A stretch of 33,701 bases of DNA from CAYPHJ01 sp964410485 (GCA_964410485.1 CAYPHJ010000046.1:1-33701), one strand, 5' to 3'. Positions 8,040-16,741 are shown, counted from the stretch's first letter. Made by a program: numbers and translations. Notes: generated by a model from the letters alone, not told the origin.

Positions 8040-8768
8040 ATGTTTGGTCCGGGTGGCCCAACTTTTCTGGAATTGGCAAGACAGGCGCTCTCCTCAACGG
8101 AGCACGGCTACGATCTTCTATCTGCCAAATTCGACCGCACGCCGTTCCGCACTCCCACCGCGCTTGTCGAAAGCGCGCTAGGTGTTTTGGGGGAAGTCGA
8201 TAATGCGCTGGACGTCTGTTGCGGGACAGGCGCGGGAATGGAGCGGCTGCGCCAGCGCTGCCGCGATTACGTAATAGGCGTCGATTTTAGCGCCGGCATG
8301 CTCGCAGAGGCGCGCAGGCTGGATACAACTGCTGGCGGTGCGCTGATCCACTTTGTCCGCGCGGACGCGCGGCATCTTCCGTTCGCCGGCACGTTTTCTC
8401 TTGCCGTTTGCTTTGGCGCGCTCGGGCATTTTGTCGGAGCTGATCAAGATCTTCTCGTTTCGTCGGTTCGGCGCGCGCTTAAGCCGGGCGGACGATTCGC
8501 GTCTGTCACCGCCGCCCGGCCATCGCTCCTCTCCGCTCGTTTCTGGCTGGAGCATGGCTTTGATGCCGCAATGCGACTGCGCAATGCGCTGCTGCGCCCA
8601 CCTTTCAACATGTATTACGTCAATTTCCTCATACCCGAAGCGAAAGAGCTCCTGATTCGCCATGGTTTTTCCGTTGAGGTGAAGCGGCTTACGGGGAACT
8701 TCCTCCTGGTGATTGGGACGCGTCAAGACGATGTAAGTGAGCAGAGGTGGAAAACACCGTATGCCTGA
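8040..8768 (+). CDS. class I SAM-dependent methyltransferase
   Basis: The 242-residue protein has a Rossmann methyltransferase core. Motif I is LDVCCGTGAG (57-66), the acidic post-I strand is VIGVDFSAGML (78-88), followed by VRADARHLPF (about 106-115) and a motif IV-like CFGALGHF. ALKPGGRF precedes the C-terminal part. It resembles the UbiE/type 11 group; the acceptor cannot be predicted. Its last 8 bases overlap the ATG of the next gene (ATGCCTGA at 8761-8768), implying translational coupling with the MmgE/PrpD gene. No strong Shine-Dalgarno sequence precedes ATG 8040. No metabolic link to the neighbour is obvious. Confidence 0.85.
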   Translation: MFGPGGPTFLELARQALSSTEHGYDLLSAKFDRTPFRTPTALVESALGVLGEVDNALDVCCGTGAGMERLRQRCRDYVIGVDFSAGMLAEARRLDTTAGGALIHFVRADARHLPFAGTFSLAVCFGALGHFVGADQDLLVSSVRRALKPGGRFASVTAARPSLLSARFWLEHGFDAAMRLRNALLRPPFNMYYVNFLIPEAKELLIRHGFSVEVKRLTGNFLLVIGTRQDDVSEQRWKTPYA

Positions 8769-10173
8769 CACGGAAGCAAACTCCAGGACCCTTGTTCAGA
8801 AGATGGCCGCTTACGCGTTTTCGCTGCGCTACGATTCCATCCCTGCAGAGGTCTTGACCGCCGCGCGGCGGTACTTGGCCGACGCTTTAGCTTGTGCTCT
8901 CGGGGCCTACGGCAGCACAGCCGCTCGGGCGCTTCAAAAATATGCCATTGAGAAAGGCGGCCGTCCGGAGGCGGCCATCCTCGGTACAGAGCAAAAAATT
9001 CCAGCCGGGCTGGCGGTGCTGGTCAACGGGACCATGGTCCGCTATCTCGACGCTAACGATACCTTCGTTTTGAGTCGCGGGGGTCCTTCGGGTCACTTTA
9101 GCGATGGCACACCTGCTCTCCTTGCTTTGGCGGAACAATACCATCGTAGTGGCGAAGAACTGCTGACTTGTCTTGTCGCCTCCTACGAGTTGCAAGGCGC
9201 GCTGGCGCAAGCAGTGAACTTCTGGGACTTTGGTCTTCACGCGGAGACAAATGTCGCCTGGGTCATTCCGCTGCTCGCCGCTCGTCTGATCGGCGTAACG
9301 CGCGCCCAGGCCGTCCACGCCTGCGGCCTTTCGGTGGCGACAAGCACCGTCTTGAACACATGGCTCAGACCGGCGCATCCGATCCCGATGATCAAGGGTG
9401 TCGCGGTCGGGCTAGTTCTGGAGCGGGCATTGGAAGCTGCCCAGCTGGCGGCGCTCGGCGTGACTGCAACTGAAGACGCTCTCGAACGGGTGTTTTCCTC
9501 CTTCGCTCGTCTCTCCGATCACGCGATCGATGGCAATCACGTGGAAAATCTCGGTAAGCGCTGGACGACGACTCGGAACATGATCAAGGCATATCCGGCC
9601 CAGCTTTATACCCAGGCGGCCATAGAAGCTACGCTATCTTTGTACCACGCCGGGGTCCGCGCCAGTGAAGTGCGCAAACTTGCGCTTCACGGCCATCGAG
9701 CCGTTTGCGCCGGCGTCCAAGGCTCGCCCCAAGCCTTTGCGCCCGAAACCCAGGAAGCGGCAGATCACAGCACTCCGTATGTGATGGCCATGGCACTCCT
9801 GCGCGGCAGGCTCACGCCTCGAGAGTATGCCGGCGCGCCGTGGCAAACTGCCGAGGTCAAAAGTTTGATGGCACGGATAGAATTGGTTAACGACGCTACG
9901 AGAAATAGAGAGTTCGACAAGCGGGGAATGCTTGGCGTGCGATTGGTTTCAGAGTTCGTGGATGGCCGCGTAGGGGAAGTCATCATCGAACAGCCCAAAG
10001 GTCACCCCGATGCACCCTTGAGCGACGCCGAGTTGCTACAAAAGATGAATTGTTTACTTGAGGGCGTGTCACCATCGACCAGGGCGGCGACGTTGCTTGA
10101 CCTTTGTAGCCGCCTCTCGACAGCCGAAGATGTTACCGAGCTGATCGAAGGCTGCCGCTTGACTCACACCTAA
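8761..10173 (+). CDS. MmgE/PrpD family protein (2-methylcitrate dehydratase-like)
   Basis: The 470-residue protein matches the MmgE/PrpD fold. Landmarks are the N-terminal YDSIPAEVLTAARRYLADAL, then GTEQKIPAGLAVLVNGTMVR with a YLDANDTF active-site-like segment, HFSDGTPALLALAEQ, and GLSVATSTVLNTW in the centre. The family includes 2-methylcitrate dehydratase, cis-aconitate decarboxylase and many uncharacterised members in catabolic clusters. Here no prpB or prpC lies nearby, so a propionate role is not supported. ATG 8761 is preferred to the in-frame GTG 8737 because AGAGGTGG stands about 11 bp before it. It overlaps the methyltransferase stop. The gap of about 200 bp to the amidohydrolase holds a promoter. 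Confidence 0.88.
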   Translation: MPDTEANSRTLVQKMAAYAFSLRYDSIPAEVLTAARRYLADALACALGAYGSTAARALQKYAIEKGGRPEAAILGTEQKIPAGLAVLVNGTMVRYLDANDTFVLSRGGPSGHFSDGTPALLALAEQYHRSGEELLTCLVASYELQGALAQAVNFWDFGLHAETNVAWVIPLLAARLIGVTRAQAVHACGLSVATSTVLNTWLRPAHPIPMIKGVAVGLVLERALEAAQLAALGVTATEDALERVFSSFARLSDHAIDGNHVENLGKRWTTTRNMIKAYPAQLYTQAAIEATLSLYHAGVRASEVRKLALHGHRAVCAGVQGSPQAFAPETQEAADHSTPYVMAMALLRGRLTPREYAGAPWQTAEVKSLMARIELVNDATRNREFDKRGMLGVRLVSEFVDGRVGEVIIEQPKGHPDAPLSDAELLQKMNCLLEGVSPSTRAATLLDLCSRLSTAEDVTELIEGCRLTHT

Positions 10174-10284
10174 GCGCGTATAGCGTGTATAGCGTGCCAC
10201 TACTGAACGTTTAACCGGGCACGCAAAGAGACTCTGGACTTCAATGGATGGCGATCCGCAACGGGTGTGGTATGTGAGAGGCGG

Positions 10285-10312
10285 TTGACATGCTACTCCG
10301 ACCGGGTATAAG
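10285..10312 (+). promoter_or_regulatory. sigma70-type promoter for the amidohydrolase at 10373
   Basis: TTGACA (10285-10290, perfect) and TATAAG (10307-10312) are separated by 16 bp. A start near 10319 would leave a leader of about 54 bases before ATG 10373. Confidence 0.6.
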
Positions 10313-10372
10313 GGCGATGAGTTCGGACAGCTTCCACCGATGGGCGCTAAGACTAGGAAGAGGAGGGTAGCC

Positions 10373-11407
10373 ATGCAGAGAGATGTTGAGGCCATCGATG
10401 CGGATGGGCACATCACGGAGACGGACAATCAGCTTAGAGAATATATGGAACTGCCCTACCAAAGCCGGGGTGCGACACTGTATCCGCAGGATTACTGGGA
10501 CCGGTCGGTATCGGGCACGCTGGGCGTGGAAGCCTCGGATGCCAGGACCTGGCTCGATGCGCTGGATCGGGGAGGAATCTCTACCGCGGTGCTCTTCCCG
10601 ACCAACGGGCTCGGCATCGGCTGGATTCGGGAGCCTGACTATGCGGTGGCATTGTGCAAGGCGTGGAACAACTTTGTGACGGAGAAATTTCAGAAGGTCA
10701 GCCCGAGGCTAAAGGCGGTCGCGCTGATTCCAATGCAGGATGTTAACGAAGCAATCAAGGAGCTCCGGCGGGCAGTGAGCGAACTGAAACTTGCGGGCGC
10801 AATGCTACCGGCAGTAGGACTACGTGCCCCCTTGAGTCATCCCCAGTTCGATCCGATCTGGGCGGAGGCCGAACGATCCGGATGTATGATGGCCGTTCAC
10901 GCGACAGTCCGTGGACCGCATGCATTTGGTGCTGACGGCTTTGATTCCTTCATCGAAGTACACACGCTTTCGCACCCGTTCGCGCAAATGACCCAGCTGA
11001 CGGGGATCATCTTCCGGGGAATTCCGGAGAGATTCCCGCGCGTGAAAATTGCGTTCATGGAATCCGGCTGCTCGTGGGTGCCTTTCTGGATGGACCGGAT
11101 GGATGAAGAGTGGGAGAAGCGAGGCGCCGTCGAAGCGCCCCACTGCAAGAACAAACCCAGCGAATACGTGACCAACGGTCAGCTCTTTTTCCATGCCGAA
11201 GCGGACGAGAAATCTATTGCGGAAGCTGTTCGCCGGTTAGGCGATGGCGTTCTCTTCTATGCGAGCGACTTTCCTCACTGGGATCACAGTTTCCCTCACA
11301 GCCTCGATGAGATGATCGAGCGAAAAGATTTGAGCGAGGAGACACGGCGGAAAATCTTGTTCGAGAACGCCAGGAGGCTCTACGGGCTGGCGCCCGCGAG
11401 CGCTTGA
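10373..11407 (+). CDS. amidohydrolase family 2 protein (ACMSD-like TIM-barrel hydrolase or decarboxylase)
   Basis: The 344-residue protein has the metal-dependent amidohydrolase-2 pattern. The N-terminal strand is IDADGHITE (8-16) with Asp9 and His13 in the DxxxH-like position. Further on come LIPMQDVNEAIKELRRAV and MMAVHATVRG with a metal-site His. SHPFAQMTQLTGIIFRGI and FMESGCSWVPFWMDRMDE are typical of this family, and YASDFPHWDH supplies the late Asp. Known relatives include aminocarboxymuconate-semialdehyde decarboxylase and hydroxybenzoate decarboxylases, so aromatic-acid chemistry is possible but unproven. ATG 10373 is chosen over 10340 because AGGAGGG lies about 6 bp upstream. It is transcribed from its own promoter and converges on tctB. 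A related protein is encoded at the right edge. Confidence 0.88.
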   Translation: MQRDVEAIDADGHITETDNQLREYMELPYQSRGATLYPQDYWDRSVSGTLGVEASDARTWLDALDRGGISTAVLFPTNGLGIGWIREPDYAVALCKAWNNFVTEKFQKVSPRLKAVALIPMQDVNEAIKELRRAVSELKLAGAMLPAVGLRAPLSHPQFDPIWAEAERSGCMMAVHATVRGPHAFGADGFDSFIEVHTLSHPFAQMTQLTGIIFRGIPERFPRVKIAFMESGCSWVPFWMDRMDEEWEKRGAVEAPHCKNKPSEYVTNGQLFFHAEADEKSIAEAVRRLGDGVLFYASDFPHWDHSFPHSLDEMIERKDLSEETRRKILFENARRLYGLAPASA

Positions 11408-11472
11408 ATTCACGCTATCCAACGAAGCGTTGTAGCGTTCACAAGGCGGGACACAGCGCCCGTTAAGTATTG

Positions 11473-12021
11473 CTACATAAGGATGCTGAGAAAGAGGTTG
11501 ATCAGATACCAGTCGAACGATTGGAGTTCGAGCCACGTGGCGAGCGCTCCCGGCGGTAAGGGAACGCGCAGCACCATTTCGAAACCGACAAGGAAGAATA
11601 GATAGACTGCTACGCCATACACCAGGCTCAGTTTCCAAGACTCACGCGCTTGGAATCGCAAGAAACCCGGACTGAGCAGGAGCGAGCCCACCTTGAAACC
11701 CAATAGCCAAAAGCCCAGTGCAAAGGCGATGGTCCAGATGGAAATCGACAGCGCCCGGCGGCGGGCCGAGGTAGAGTCGATCGCGACAGTGGCCTCCGTT
11801 TTTTCATCCGCTTGACCGCCGCCACCGTGCATGGAGCGGTGGCGAATCACGGTCCAGCAACAATGTGCCAGTTGGGCCAGCGCCAGAGCCAAGACCGGAA
11901 AACCTATCGCCCACGGAAAAAGTCGCGTGCGCAAAGGCCAATCGCGCGCCTCCCAGACAACCCAGGCAAGGAGAAGGACGAGCAATGCGCTGATTAAAAT
12001 ATCATTTCCGGGTCGCGACAA
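11473..12021 (-). CDS. tctB: tripartite tricarboxylate transporter, small permease TctB
   Basis: This is a 182-residue membrane protein with four hydrophobic segments. They are about ILISALLVLLLAWVVW, FPWAIGFPVLALALAQLAHC, SIWTIAFALGFWLLGFKVGS and LVYGVAVYLFFLVGFEMVL, and an acidic/basic loop separates the two pairs. This is the TctB (DUF1468) topology. It forms the small membrane subunit with TctA. Start choice: TTG 12021 follows AGGAGG after three bases and overlaps the tctA stop by 20 bp; an in-frame TTG at 12054 is the alternative. Both are non-ATG starts, consistent with translational coupling to tctA. It is the last gene of the minus-strand operon tctC-tctA-tctB. Confidence 0.85.
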   Translation of the reverse strand: MSRPGNDILISALLVLLLAWVVWEARDWPLRTRLFPWAIGFPVLALALAQLAHCCWTVIRHRSMHGGGGQADEKTEATVAIDSTSARRRALSISIWTIAFALGFWLLGFKVGSLLLSPGFLRFQARESWKLSLVYGVAVYLFFLVGFEMVLRVPLPPGALATWLELQSFDWYLINLFLSILM

Positions 12022-13510
12022 GTGCCTCCTCCCTCTTGGCAGCCCGCTTGGCAAGCAGTTCTTGAATGCCCGGCAACAAAAGCACCGCCACGGCGATCGC
12101 GATCAACACAAGGACGAGCGGCCTTAACAGGAAGCCGAATCCATAGATTGAGTACGAAATAAACAGATACCGCTCAATCAACCGTCCGAGTACCAGTCCC
12201 AGGACGAGCGGCGGCCGCGGCCAGCCCTGATGGACCATGATCAAGCCAACCACTCCAAAGAGGGCCGTGATCGCAATGGCAAGGTACGAATTCGTATCCG
12301 CATAGCCGCCGAAAAATACTAAAGCCAGCAATGCGGGAATCAGCAGCCCTCCCCGTATGTGGGTGATCTTGGCCAGTTGGTTGAGAAAGAGGAGGCACAC
12401 TGTGACTGTGATGATGTTGGACACAACGATCAGCCACACCATGGAGAAAATTAAGCTCAAGTTCTCCGTGAGCATCTTCGGCCCGGGCTGTAGCCCTTGG
12501 ATGAGGAATGCGCCGAGAAGAATCGCCGTGGTCGCGCTTCCGGGCACGCCGAAGGCGATAGTCGGGATCATCGCCGCGCCGATGCCGGAATTGTTGGCCG
12601 CTCCGGGACCGAGGACCCCGCGAACGTCCCCCTTGCCGAAGCGGCTCTTATCAGCGGCGCTCTGAACCGCGTGGCCGTAAGCGATCCATTGTGACAGCGC
12701 GGCGCTGACGCCGGGAACGAGACCGAAGAACGTCCCAATCATACTGCAGCGGATGGTGACTCCCAGATGCAGAAAAGTGTCGTTGATTCCCCGCCGGACG
12801 CCCCCGAGCTTACCGACTCGGATTTGAGCTATGCTGGTGCCCTTTACCCAAAGGTCGACGATCTCCGGGATCGCAAACAGCCCGATCACCGCGGCCACCA
12901 ACCCAACTCCTTCCCATAGACCCACCAGCCCGAACGTATAGCGTTCGATATTTTCTTGGGGATCGAGGCCAATCATAGAAATGACTAGCCCCACGCCCCC
13001 GGCCAGCAGGCCCTTGAGTTTATTTTGTCCGCTTAGCGCTGCGAGAAACGCGATCCCCAGCAGCCCCAGTGCCAAGAACTCCGGCGATTTGAAGGATAAG
13101 ACCAGCGGAGTGACTATAGGAATTGCGGCGGCCAGGCTAAATGCGCCAATGATCGCGCCGACCAGAGAACTCATGAGCACGGCGCCCAATGCCCGTCCTG
13201 CTTCTCCCTGTTTTGCCATCGGATGCCCATCGATGATCGTTGCAGCGGAGACAGGTTCACCGGGTACGCCGAATAGGATTGAAGTGATATCGCCGGTAGT
13301 GGCCGTGACGGCATACATGCCGAGGAGAAAGGCGAATGCCTCAAGCGGCGTCATGGTGAAGATGAAGGGCAGCATGATCGCCATAGCGCCAGGGCTGCCA
13401 ATGCCGGGCAGGATTCCGACCAGGAAGCCCAGAGCGATGCCCAAGAGCATCAACACGAAAGTCGGATAAGCAAAGACGTCGAGTAGACCTGAGACAAAGG
13501 CCTCAGCCAT
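12002..13510 (-). CDS. tctA: tripartite tricarboxylate transporter, large permease TctA
   Basis: The 502-residue integral membrane protein has about twelve hydrophobic segments. The TctA signature is clear at the N-terminus: GFLVGILPGIGSPGAMAIML (28-47), then GMYAVTATTGDITSILFGVP (64-83). It recurs in the second half around LVPGVSAALSQWIAYGHAVQ and IPTIAFGVPGSATTAILLGA. It forms the translocation pathway for a carboxylate delivered by TctC, driven by an ion gradient. GGGGG lies just before ATG 13510. It sits 79 bp after tctC and overlaps tctB, the normal operon order. Substrates of Tct/Bug systems range from citrate to aromatic acids and cannot be assigned here. Confidence 0.95.
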   Translation of the reverse strand: MAEAFVSGLLDVFAYPTFVLMLLGIALGFLVGILPGIGSPGAMAIMLPFIFTMTPLEAFAFLLGMYAVTATTGDITSILFGVPGEPVSAATIIDGHPMAKQGEAGRALGAVLMSSLVGAIIGAFSLAAAIPIVTPLVLSFKSPEFLALGLLGIAFLAALSGQNKLKGLLAGGVGLVISMIGLDPQENIERYTFGLVGLWEGVGLVAAVIGLFAIPEIVDLWVKGTSIAQIRVGKLGGVRRGINDTFLHLGVTIRCSMIGTFFGLVPGVSAALSQWIAYGHAVQSAADKSRFGKGDVRGVLGPGAANNSGIGAAMIPTIAFGVPGSATTAILLGAFLIQGLQPGPKMLTENLSLIFSMVWLIVVSNIITVTVCLLFLNQLAKITHIRGGLLIPALLALVFFGGYADTNSYLAIAITALFGVVGLIMVHQGWPRPPLVLGLVLGRLIERYLFISYSIYGFGFLLRPLVLVLIAIAVAVLLLPGIQELLAKRAAKREEALVATRK

Positions 13511-13589
13511 GGCCCCCTGGTTTTCTTACCCGCGGCATCAGGCGACGCCGCGAGTCTAAAGCAATTGCTCTTATCTGAGGCGTCGCAGG

Positions 13590-14636
13590 TTATTGAACGA
13601 GTTGCTTCATTCTCGCGATCGCCGGCTTCGGCGTCTCGAGCAACTCCTGAACGACTCGTGCCACCTCCGCCCCGATCTTGGGTTGGTGGGTCATGTTCAT
13701 CTTTTTGGCTGCTGCTTGGAACTCGGGATCAGCGTAGGCTTTTTCGAAAGCCCGCCGCATCGCGTCAACGCGCTCCTTGGGCACTCCCGGTGCCATCACC
13801 ATGGGCAGTTGGAGCCGATTCGGCGCGTTCATCGCGCGCAGCAGAGCGATGTCGTCCTTACCCTTTCGCAGTTTCTCCGCTAGCGTCTCGGCTGCCGGCA
13901 CTCCCTTGAGAAAGCGGTGGTCCTCAACATCTCTACCGGCGATGATGATAACTTTGCAGCAAGCCCCCGGACCTTCAAACATACCGGGCTCCAGGGTGGT
14001 TATGGTGTCGAACGTCGTGCAGAAACCCTGCACTTCGCTATTTTTCACTGCCAAACGCTGCGCGGCCCCGCCCTCAAACCCTGTGATTACCTTGAACCTG
14101 GTGCCGAAGACGGCGTTCAAGACAACCGGCTCAATGTGCGAGAGGCCGCCTTTGGCGCCGAAGCTCGATACAAGGACTTCCTTGCCCTTGTCACCCATTA
14201 TGTCCTCGATGCGTGTCACACCCGAATCGGTACGCACCGCGCACATGGCCGCCGAATCGAAAGCCGTAGCGATCCACTGGAACTTTGTGGCGTCGAACCG
14301 GACCCCCTGCGCACCTAACGCCTGGTTAAGAACAAGATGACTCGCGAATGTACCGAGAACCGTCCCATCTTTGGGTTCGGTTGTGTAAACTGTATTGGCC
14401 GCAAGCATACTGCCGCCACCGGGTTTGTTCTCGACCACCACTGCCGGACTCCCGGGAATATACTTTGATAGGACCCTCTGAAGCAGTCTCGCGTTCGTGT
14501 CCGTGGCCCCACCTGGCCCGAACCCGACTACGATTCGAACGGTCTTGCCCTTGTAGAAGCTTTCAACGCTGGCGCTGAAGGCTGGACCCGCAACGAACAC
14601 GAGGGCTACTGCCAAAAGCAAAAATCTCTTTGCCAT
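13590..14636 (-). CDS. tctC: Bug/TctC family periplasmic carboxylate-binding protein
   Basis: The 348-residue protein starts with a signal peptide: MAKR, a hydrophobic core to about residue 20, and probable cleavage after AFSA. The Bug fold follows: YKGKTVRIVVGFGPGGATDT (about 27-46), GSPAVVVENKPGGGSMLAAN (with the family PGGG motif) and a late VMAPGVPKERVDAMRRAFEK. It captures an organic acid in the periplasm for TctAB. ATG 14636 is preferred to the longer in-frame start at 14849 because a full AGGAGGTGA lies 5 bp upstream and the signal peptide begins there. It is first in the operon and is preceded by a promoter with a palindrome in its spacer. Unlike many lone Bug genes, it has its permease genes beside it. 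Confidence 0.94.
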   Translation of the reverse strand: MAKRFLLLAVALVFVAGPAFSASVESFYKGKTVRIVVGFGPGGATDTNARLLQRVLSKYIPGSPAVVVENKPGGGSMLAANTVYTTEPKDGTVLGTFASHLVLNQALGAQGVRFDATKFQWIATAFDSAAMCAVRTDSGVTRIEDIMGDKGKEVLVSSFGAKGGLSHIEPVVLNAVFGTRFKVITGFEGGAAQRLAVKNSEVQGFCTTFDTITTLEPGMFEGPGACCKVIIIAGRDVEDHRFLKGVPAAETLAEKLRKGKDDIALLRAMNAPNRLQLPMVMAPGVPKERVDAMRRAFEKAYADPEFQAAAKKMNMTHQPKIGAEVARVVQELLETPKPAIARMKQLVQ

Positions 14637-14668
14637 AGGGTCACCTCCTTTGCGGTCTGACGCGGGCG

Positions 14669-14698
14669 ATTCAAGCACCGTACAGTGCTCCATGTCAA
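14669..14698 (-). promoter_or_regulatory. promoter of tctCAB with embedded palindromic operator
   Basis: On the minus strand TTGACA (14693-14698) and TTGAAT (14669-14674) are spaced by 18 bp, about 33 bp before ATG 14636. The spacer contains the near-perfect palindrome AGCACCGTACAGTGCT (14674-14689, plus strand): seven of eight base pairs match around a GTAC centre. A dimeric repressor bound there would block the polymerase. This is inferred from position and symmetry. Confidence 0.55.
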
Positions 14699-14896
14699 CA
14701 GTCAGTCGCTGAACGTGCGCGCCGTTGCCGAGCGCAAAGTGGGCCGATCTCGGGCGCCGCTCCCTCGAACACTTGAGACTTGCTGTCGCGCGCATCCGCT
14801 TGCGCTCGACATAGGGTCGGCGCCAGGCCGCGAAGGCACGTGTCGGCAAGTCATACGAATGACTGATCCGCAGGCTTCCCCGTAGAAGACGTCCGG

Positions 14897-15727
14897 CTAA
14901 ATGCTCACCTTGCCGCCATTCAGTTTTGTGCCGAGCCGGCTAAGCGCTTCAACTACGGGGATCTCTGCGCCGAGGCTCTTGCCGACTTCGGCGGCCAGCG
15001 GGAGATCTTTGTCGTAAAGATTCGTGCCCGGGTTAAATTTGAGCTCGTCGCCGGCAATATCGAACCTGTTTTCCCAACGATCCAAAACGTGTTGCGATTT
15101 GGTTTTTTGCATCAACTCGAGGGCTGCCTTGTAGCTGACACCGCCCGCTTTGGCGATCTGCAGCGCCTCGTAGATGATCAGCCCCTCCGAGGCCGTGACC
15201 ATGTTCTTAAACAGCTTGGTGACATTGCCGCAGCCGAGGGGTCCCATGTGGAATGCATCCTTGGCCAGCTGCAACAAATGCGGTTTGGCGCGATCGAATA
15301 GCGCCTTTGGCCCGCCAACGAGAAAAGTCAGCCCGCCCTGGCGCACTGCGCTGGGGACGGCCGTCATGCAGGCATCTATGACATTGACTCTTGTGTCGGC
15401 TCCGGCCAAGGCAACTTTTTTTGTGGTTGTGGGCCGGATTGTGCTGTGCAGCAACACCAGCGTGCCCGGCGCCGCGCCCTCCAGGACGCCCTCATTGCCG
15501 AGCATGCAGTCGAGCACTTCCTGGTCCGTGCGTACAACCACGTCGATAATCGTCGAATTCTGCGCCACGGCTTTTGCCGACGAAGCGATCTCAGCGCCTT
15601 CTGCGCGCGCCGCTTCTCTGGCCTCGGGTACGATGTCGAATGCCAACGCACGGACGTTGGCTAGTTTCAAGCGCGATAAGAGCGCGGTGCCCATCGCGCC
15701 GGTGCCGATAAAGCCGATTCTTTCCAT
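14897..15727 (-). CDS. NAD(P)-dependent oxidoreductase, 3-hydroxyisobutyrate dehydrogenase family
   Basis: The 276-residue beta-hydroxyacid dehydrogenase has a Rossmann motif GFIGTGAMG (5-13) at the extreme N-terminus, and VVVRTDQEVLDCMLG (about 63-77) in the second part of the cofactor domain. DACMTAVPSAVRQGGLTFLV (118-137) is in the substrate-binding region, and GCGNVTKLFKNM (165-176) contains the expected catalytic Lys171. The family oxidises beta-hydroxy acids such as 3-hydroxyisobutyrate, tartronate semialdehyde or 6-phosphogluconate; the substrate here is unknown. ATG 15727 is chosen because GGAGG lies 7 bp before it and the Rossmann strand starts immediately; the frame is open to 15940 but without similarity. 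It is separated from tctC by 260 bp and may be transcribed alone. Confidence 0.9.
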   Translation of the reverse strand: MERIGFIGTGAMGTALLSRLKLANVRALAFDIVPEAREAARAEGAEIASSAKAVAQNSTIIDVVVRTDQEVLDCMLGNEGVLEGAAPGTLVLLHSTIRPTTTKKVALAGADTRVNVIDACMTAVPSAVRQGGLTFLVGGPKALFDRAKPHLLQLAKDAFHMGPLGCGNVTKLFKNMVTASEGLIIYEALQIAKAGGVSYKAALELMQKTKSQHVLDRWENRFDIAGDELKFNPGTNLYDKDLPLAAEVGKSLGAEIPVVEALSRLGTKLNGGKVSI

Positions 15728-15766
15728 TTTGAGCCTCCATCTTTCATGTCCAGGTTGCCTTTGTTT

Positions 15767-15791
15767 ACCACAAAGAGCGCAGCACGCACAG
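15767..15791. repeat. CACAAAG/CGCAG word repeat
   Basis: ACCACAAAGAGCGCAGCACG followed by CACAG resembles the 3480-3556 and 28464-28557 words. It lies in the divergent gap between the oxidoreductase and the 87-aa gene. A TTGACA (15838-15843) with TATAAC (15859-15864) at a short 15-bp spacing follows and could serve the plus-strand genes. Confidence 0.5.
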
Positions 15792-16016
15792 TCACAGCAA
15801 TTCGCTTCGCGGCCGCCAACAATGCGCGTACGCTGGGTTGACAAAGAGTGATCCCGGTTATAACCAGTAACTAAGAGCCCCTTTGATCCTTCTAATCTAA
15901 TCCTCGAAAACAGTTCGTGCGGGTTTTGGCTAAACTCCATGTTTAGACCTTGAAATTTCGTCTTGTTGTAAGTGCCCAGCGGCTACAAACGATGCAACCT
16001 TCAGGGAGGGATATTT

Positions 16017-16280
16017 ATGAAGTTAAAAGAACACCCGAAGATCGAGTGGCCACCCAGATGGTCGGGATGGGATCATGTCTCTGGTAACGGTGAACAAGGC
16101 GTTTTGCGAGACGTGGACCTGATCGAACCAACCACGTTGCTTCTCAGTCAGGAGGTTGACGGCAAACTCTACTTCGCTGAGGTCGGTTGCTTCAACGCTG
16201 CTTTTGCCTCCAGGCTCCACGAGAGAATCAAGCCGAGTGTCGGCAGATCAATCAGAGAGGTCGGAGAGCTTGATTTCTAG
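16017..16280 (+). CDS. small protein of unknown function (87 aa)
   Basis: I do not recognise a family. The protein is soluble-looking, with tryptophan-rich IEWPPRWSGWDHVSG at residues 9-23, a middle part LLLSQEVDGKLYFAEVGC with strand-like alternation, and a basic C-terminus. It has no signal peptide or membrane segment. ATG 16017 has an excellent Shine-Dalgarno sequence, AGGGAGGG, 6 bp upstream, so it is very likely translated. It lies 17 bp before the SlyD-like gene, with DUF1059 after that, suggesting one small operon. Confidence 0.7.
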   Translation: MKLKEHPKIEWPPRWSGWDHVSGNGEQGVLRDVDLIEPTTLLLSQEVDGKLYFAEVGCFNAAFASRLHERIKPSVGRSIREVGELDF

Positions 16281-16297
16281 CCATACTGGGGGGAATC

Positions 16298-16741
16298 ATG
16301 AGGCAGGCGAAACAAGGCGATACTGTCAGAGTGCATTATCGCGGTAGATTGCAAGACGGGATTGAATTTTACGCCTCCTTCGATGACGAACCACTGCAGT
16401 TTACGATCGGCGGAGGTCAAGTTCTGGAGGGCTTTGAGGAAGCCGTAATCGGAATGAAGCCGGGCGACTCCAAAATGACCGATGTGCCGGCAGAAAAAGC
16501 GTTTGGACCCTATCGGGAAGATATGGTGGTGGTGGTCGATAAAAGCCAGTTTGAAGACTGGGGTGTGGAGCCCGATGTAGGTGAAAGCGTCCGCATTCGT
16601 CAATCGGACGGGTCGTCCATAGACGTGACCGTCACCGACGTCACGGAATCCGCGGTAACCGTAGACGCCAACCATCCCCTGGCAGGGGAAGATCTAACCT
16701 TTGAGATTGAGCTGATCGATATCGTTTACGGCGCGCACTGA
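16298..16741 (+). CDS. FKBP-type peptidyl-prolyl isomerase, SlyD-like
   Basis: The 147-residue protein catalyses prolyl cis-trans isomerisation and acts as a chaperone. The FKBP strand is GDTVRVHYRGRLQDGIEF (7-24). The FTIGGGQVLEGFEEAVIGMK stretch (35-54) forms the active-site face. The insert-in-flap domain spans about 65-122. The family-typical DANHPLAGEDLTFEIEL closes the fold (123-139). It lacks the His/Cys-rich metal-binding tail of E. coli SlyD. ATG 16298 is preceded by a G-rich Shine-Dalgarno sequence. It is the middle gene of a compact three-gene run (gaps of 17 and 34 bp). SlyD-like proteins are cytoplasmic folding helpers, so the link to its small neighbours is unclear. Confidence 0.93.
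   Translation: MRQAKQGDTVRVHYRGRLQDGIEFYASFDDEPLQFTIGGGQVLEGFEEAVIGMKPGDSKMTDVPAEKAFGPYREDMVVVVDKSQFEDWGVEPDVGESVRIRQSDGSSIDVTVTDVTESAVTVDANHPLAGEDLTFEIELIDIVYGAH

Noticed and set aside
11408..11472. Bidirectional terminator between the amidohydrolase and tctB (CAACG-AAG-CGTTG)
   Set aside because: The stem is only 5 bp with no T-run, too weak to support.
14637..14849. N-terminal extension of tctC to the upstream start at 14849
   Set aside because: The full ribosome-binding site and signal peptide begin at 14636, and the extension lacks both.
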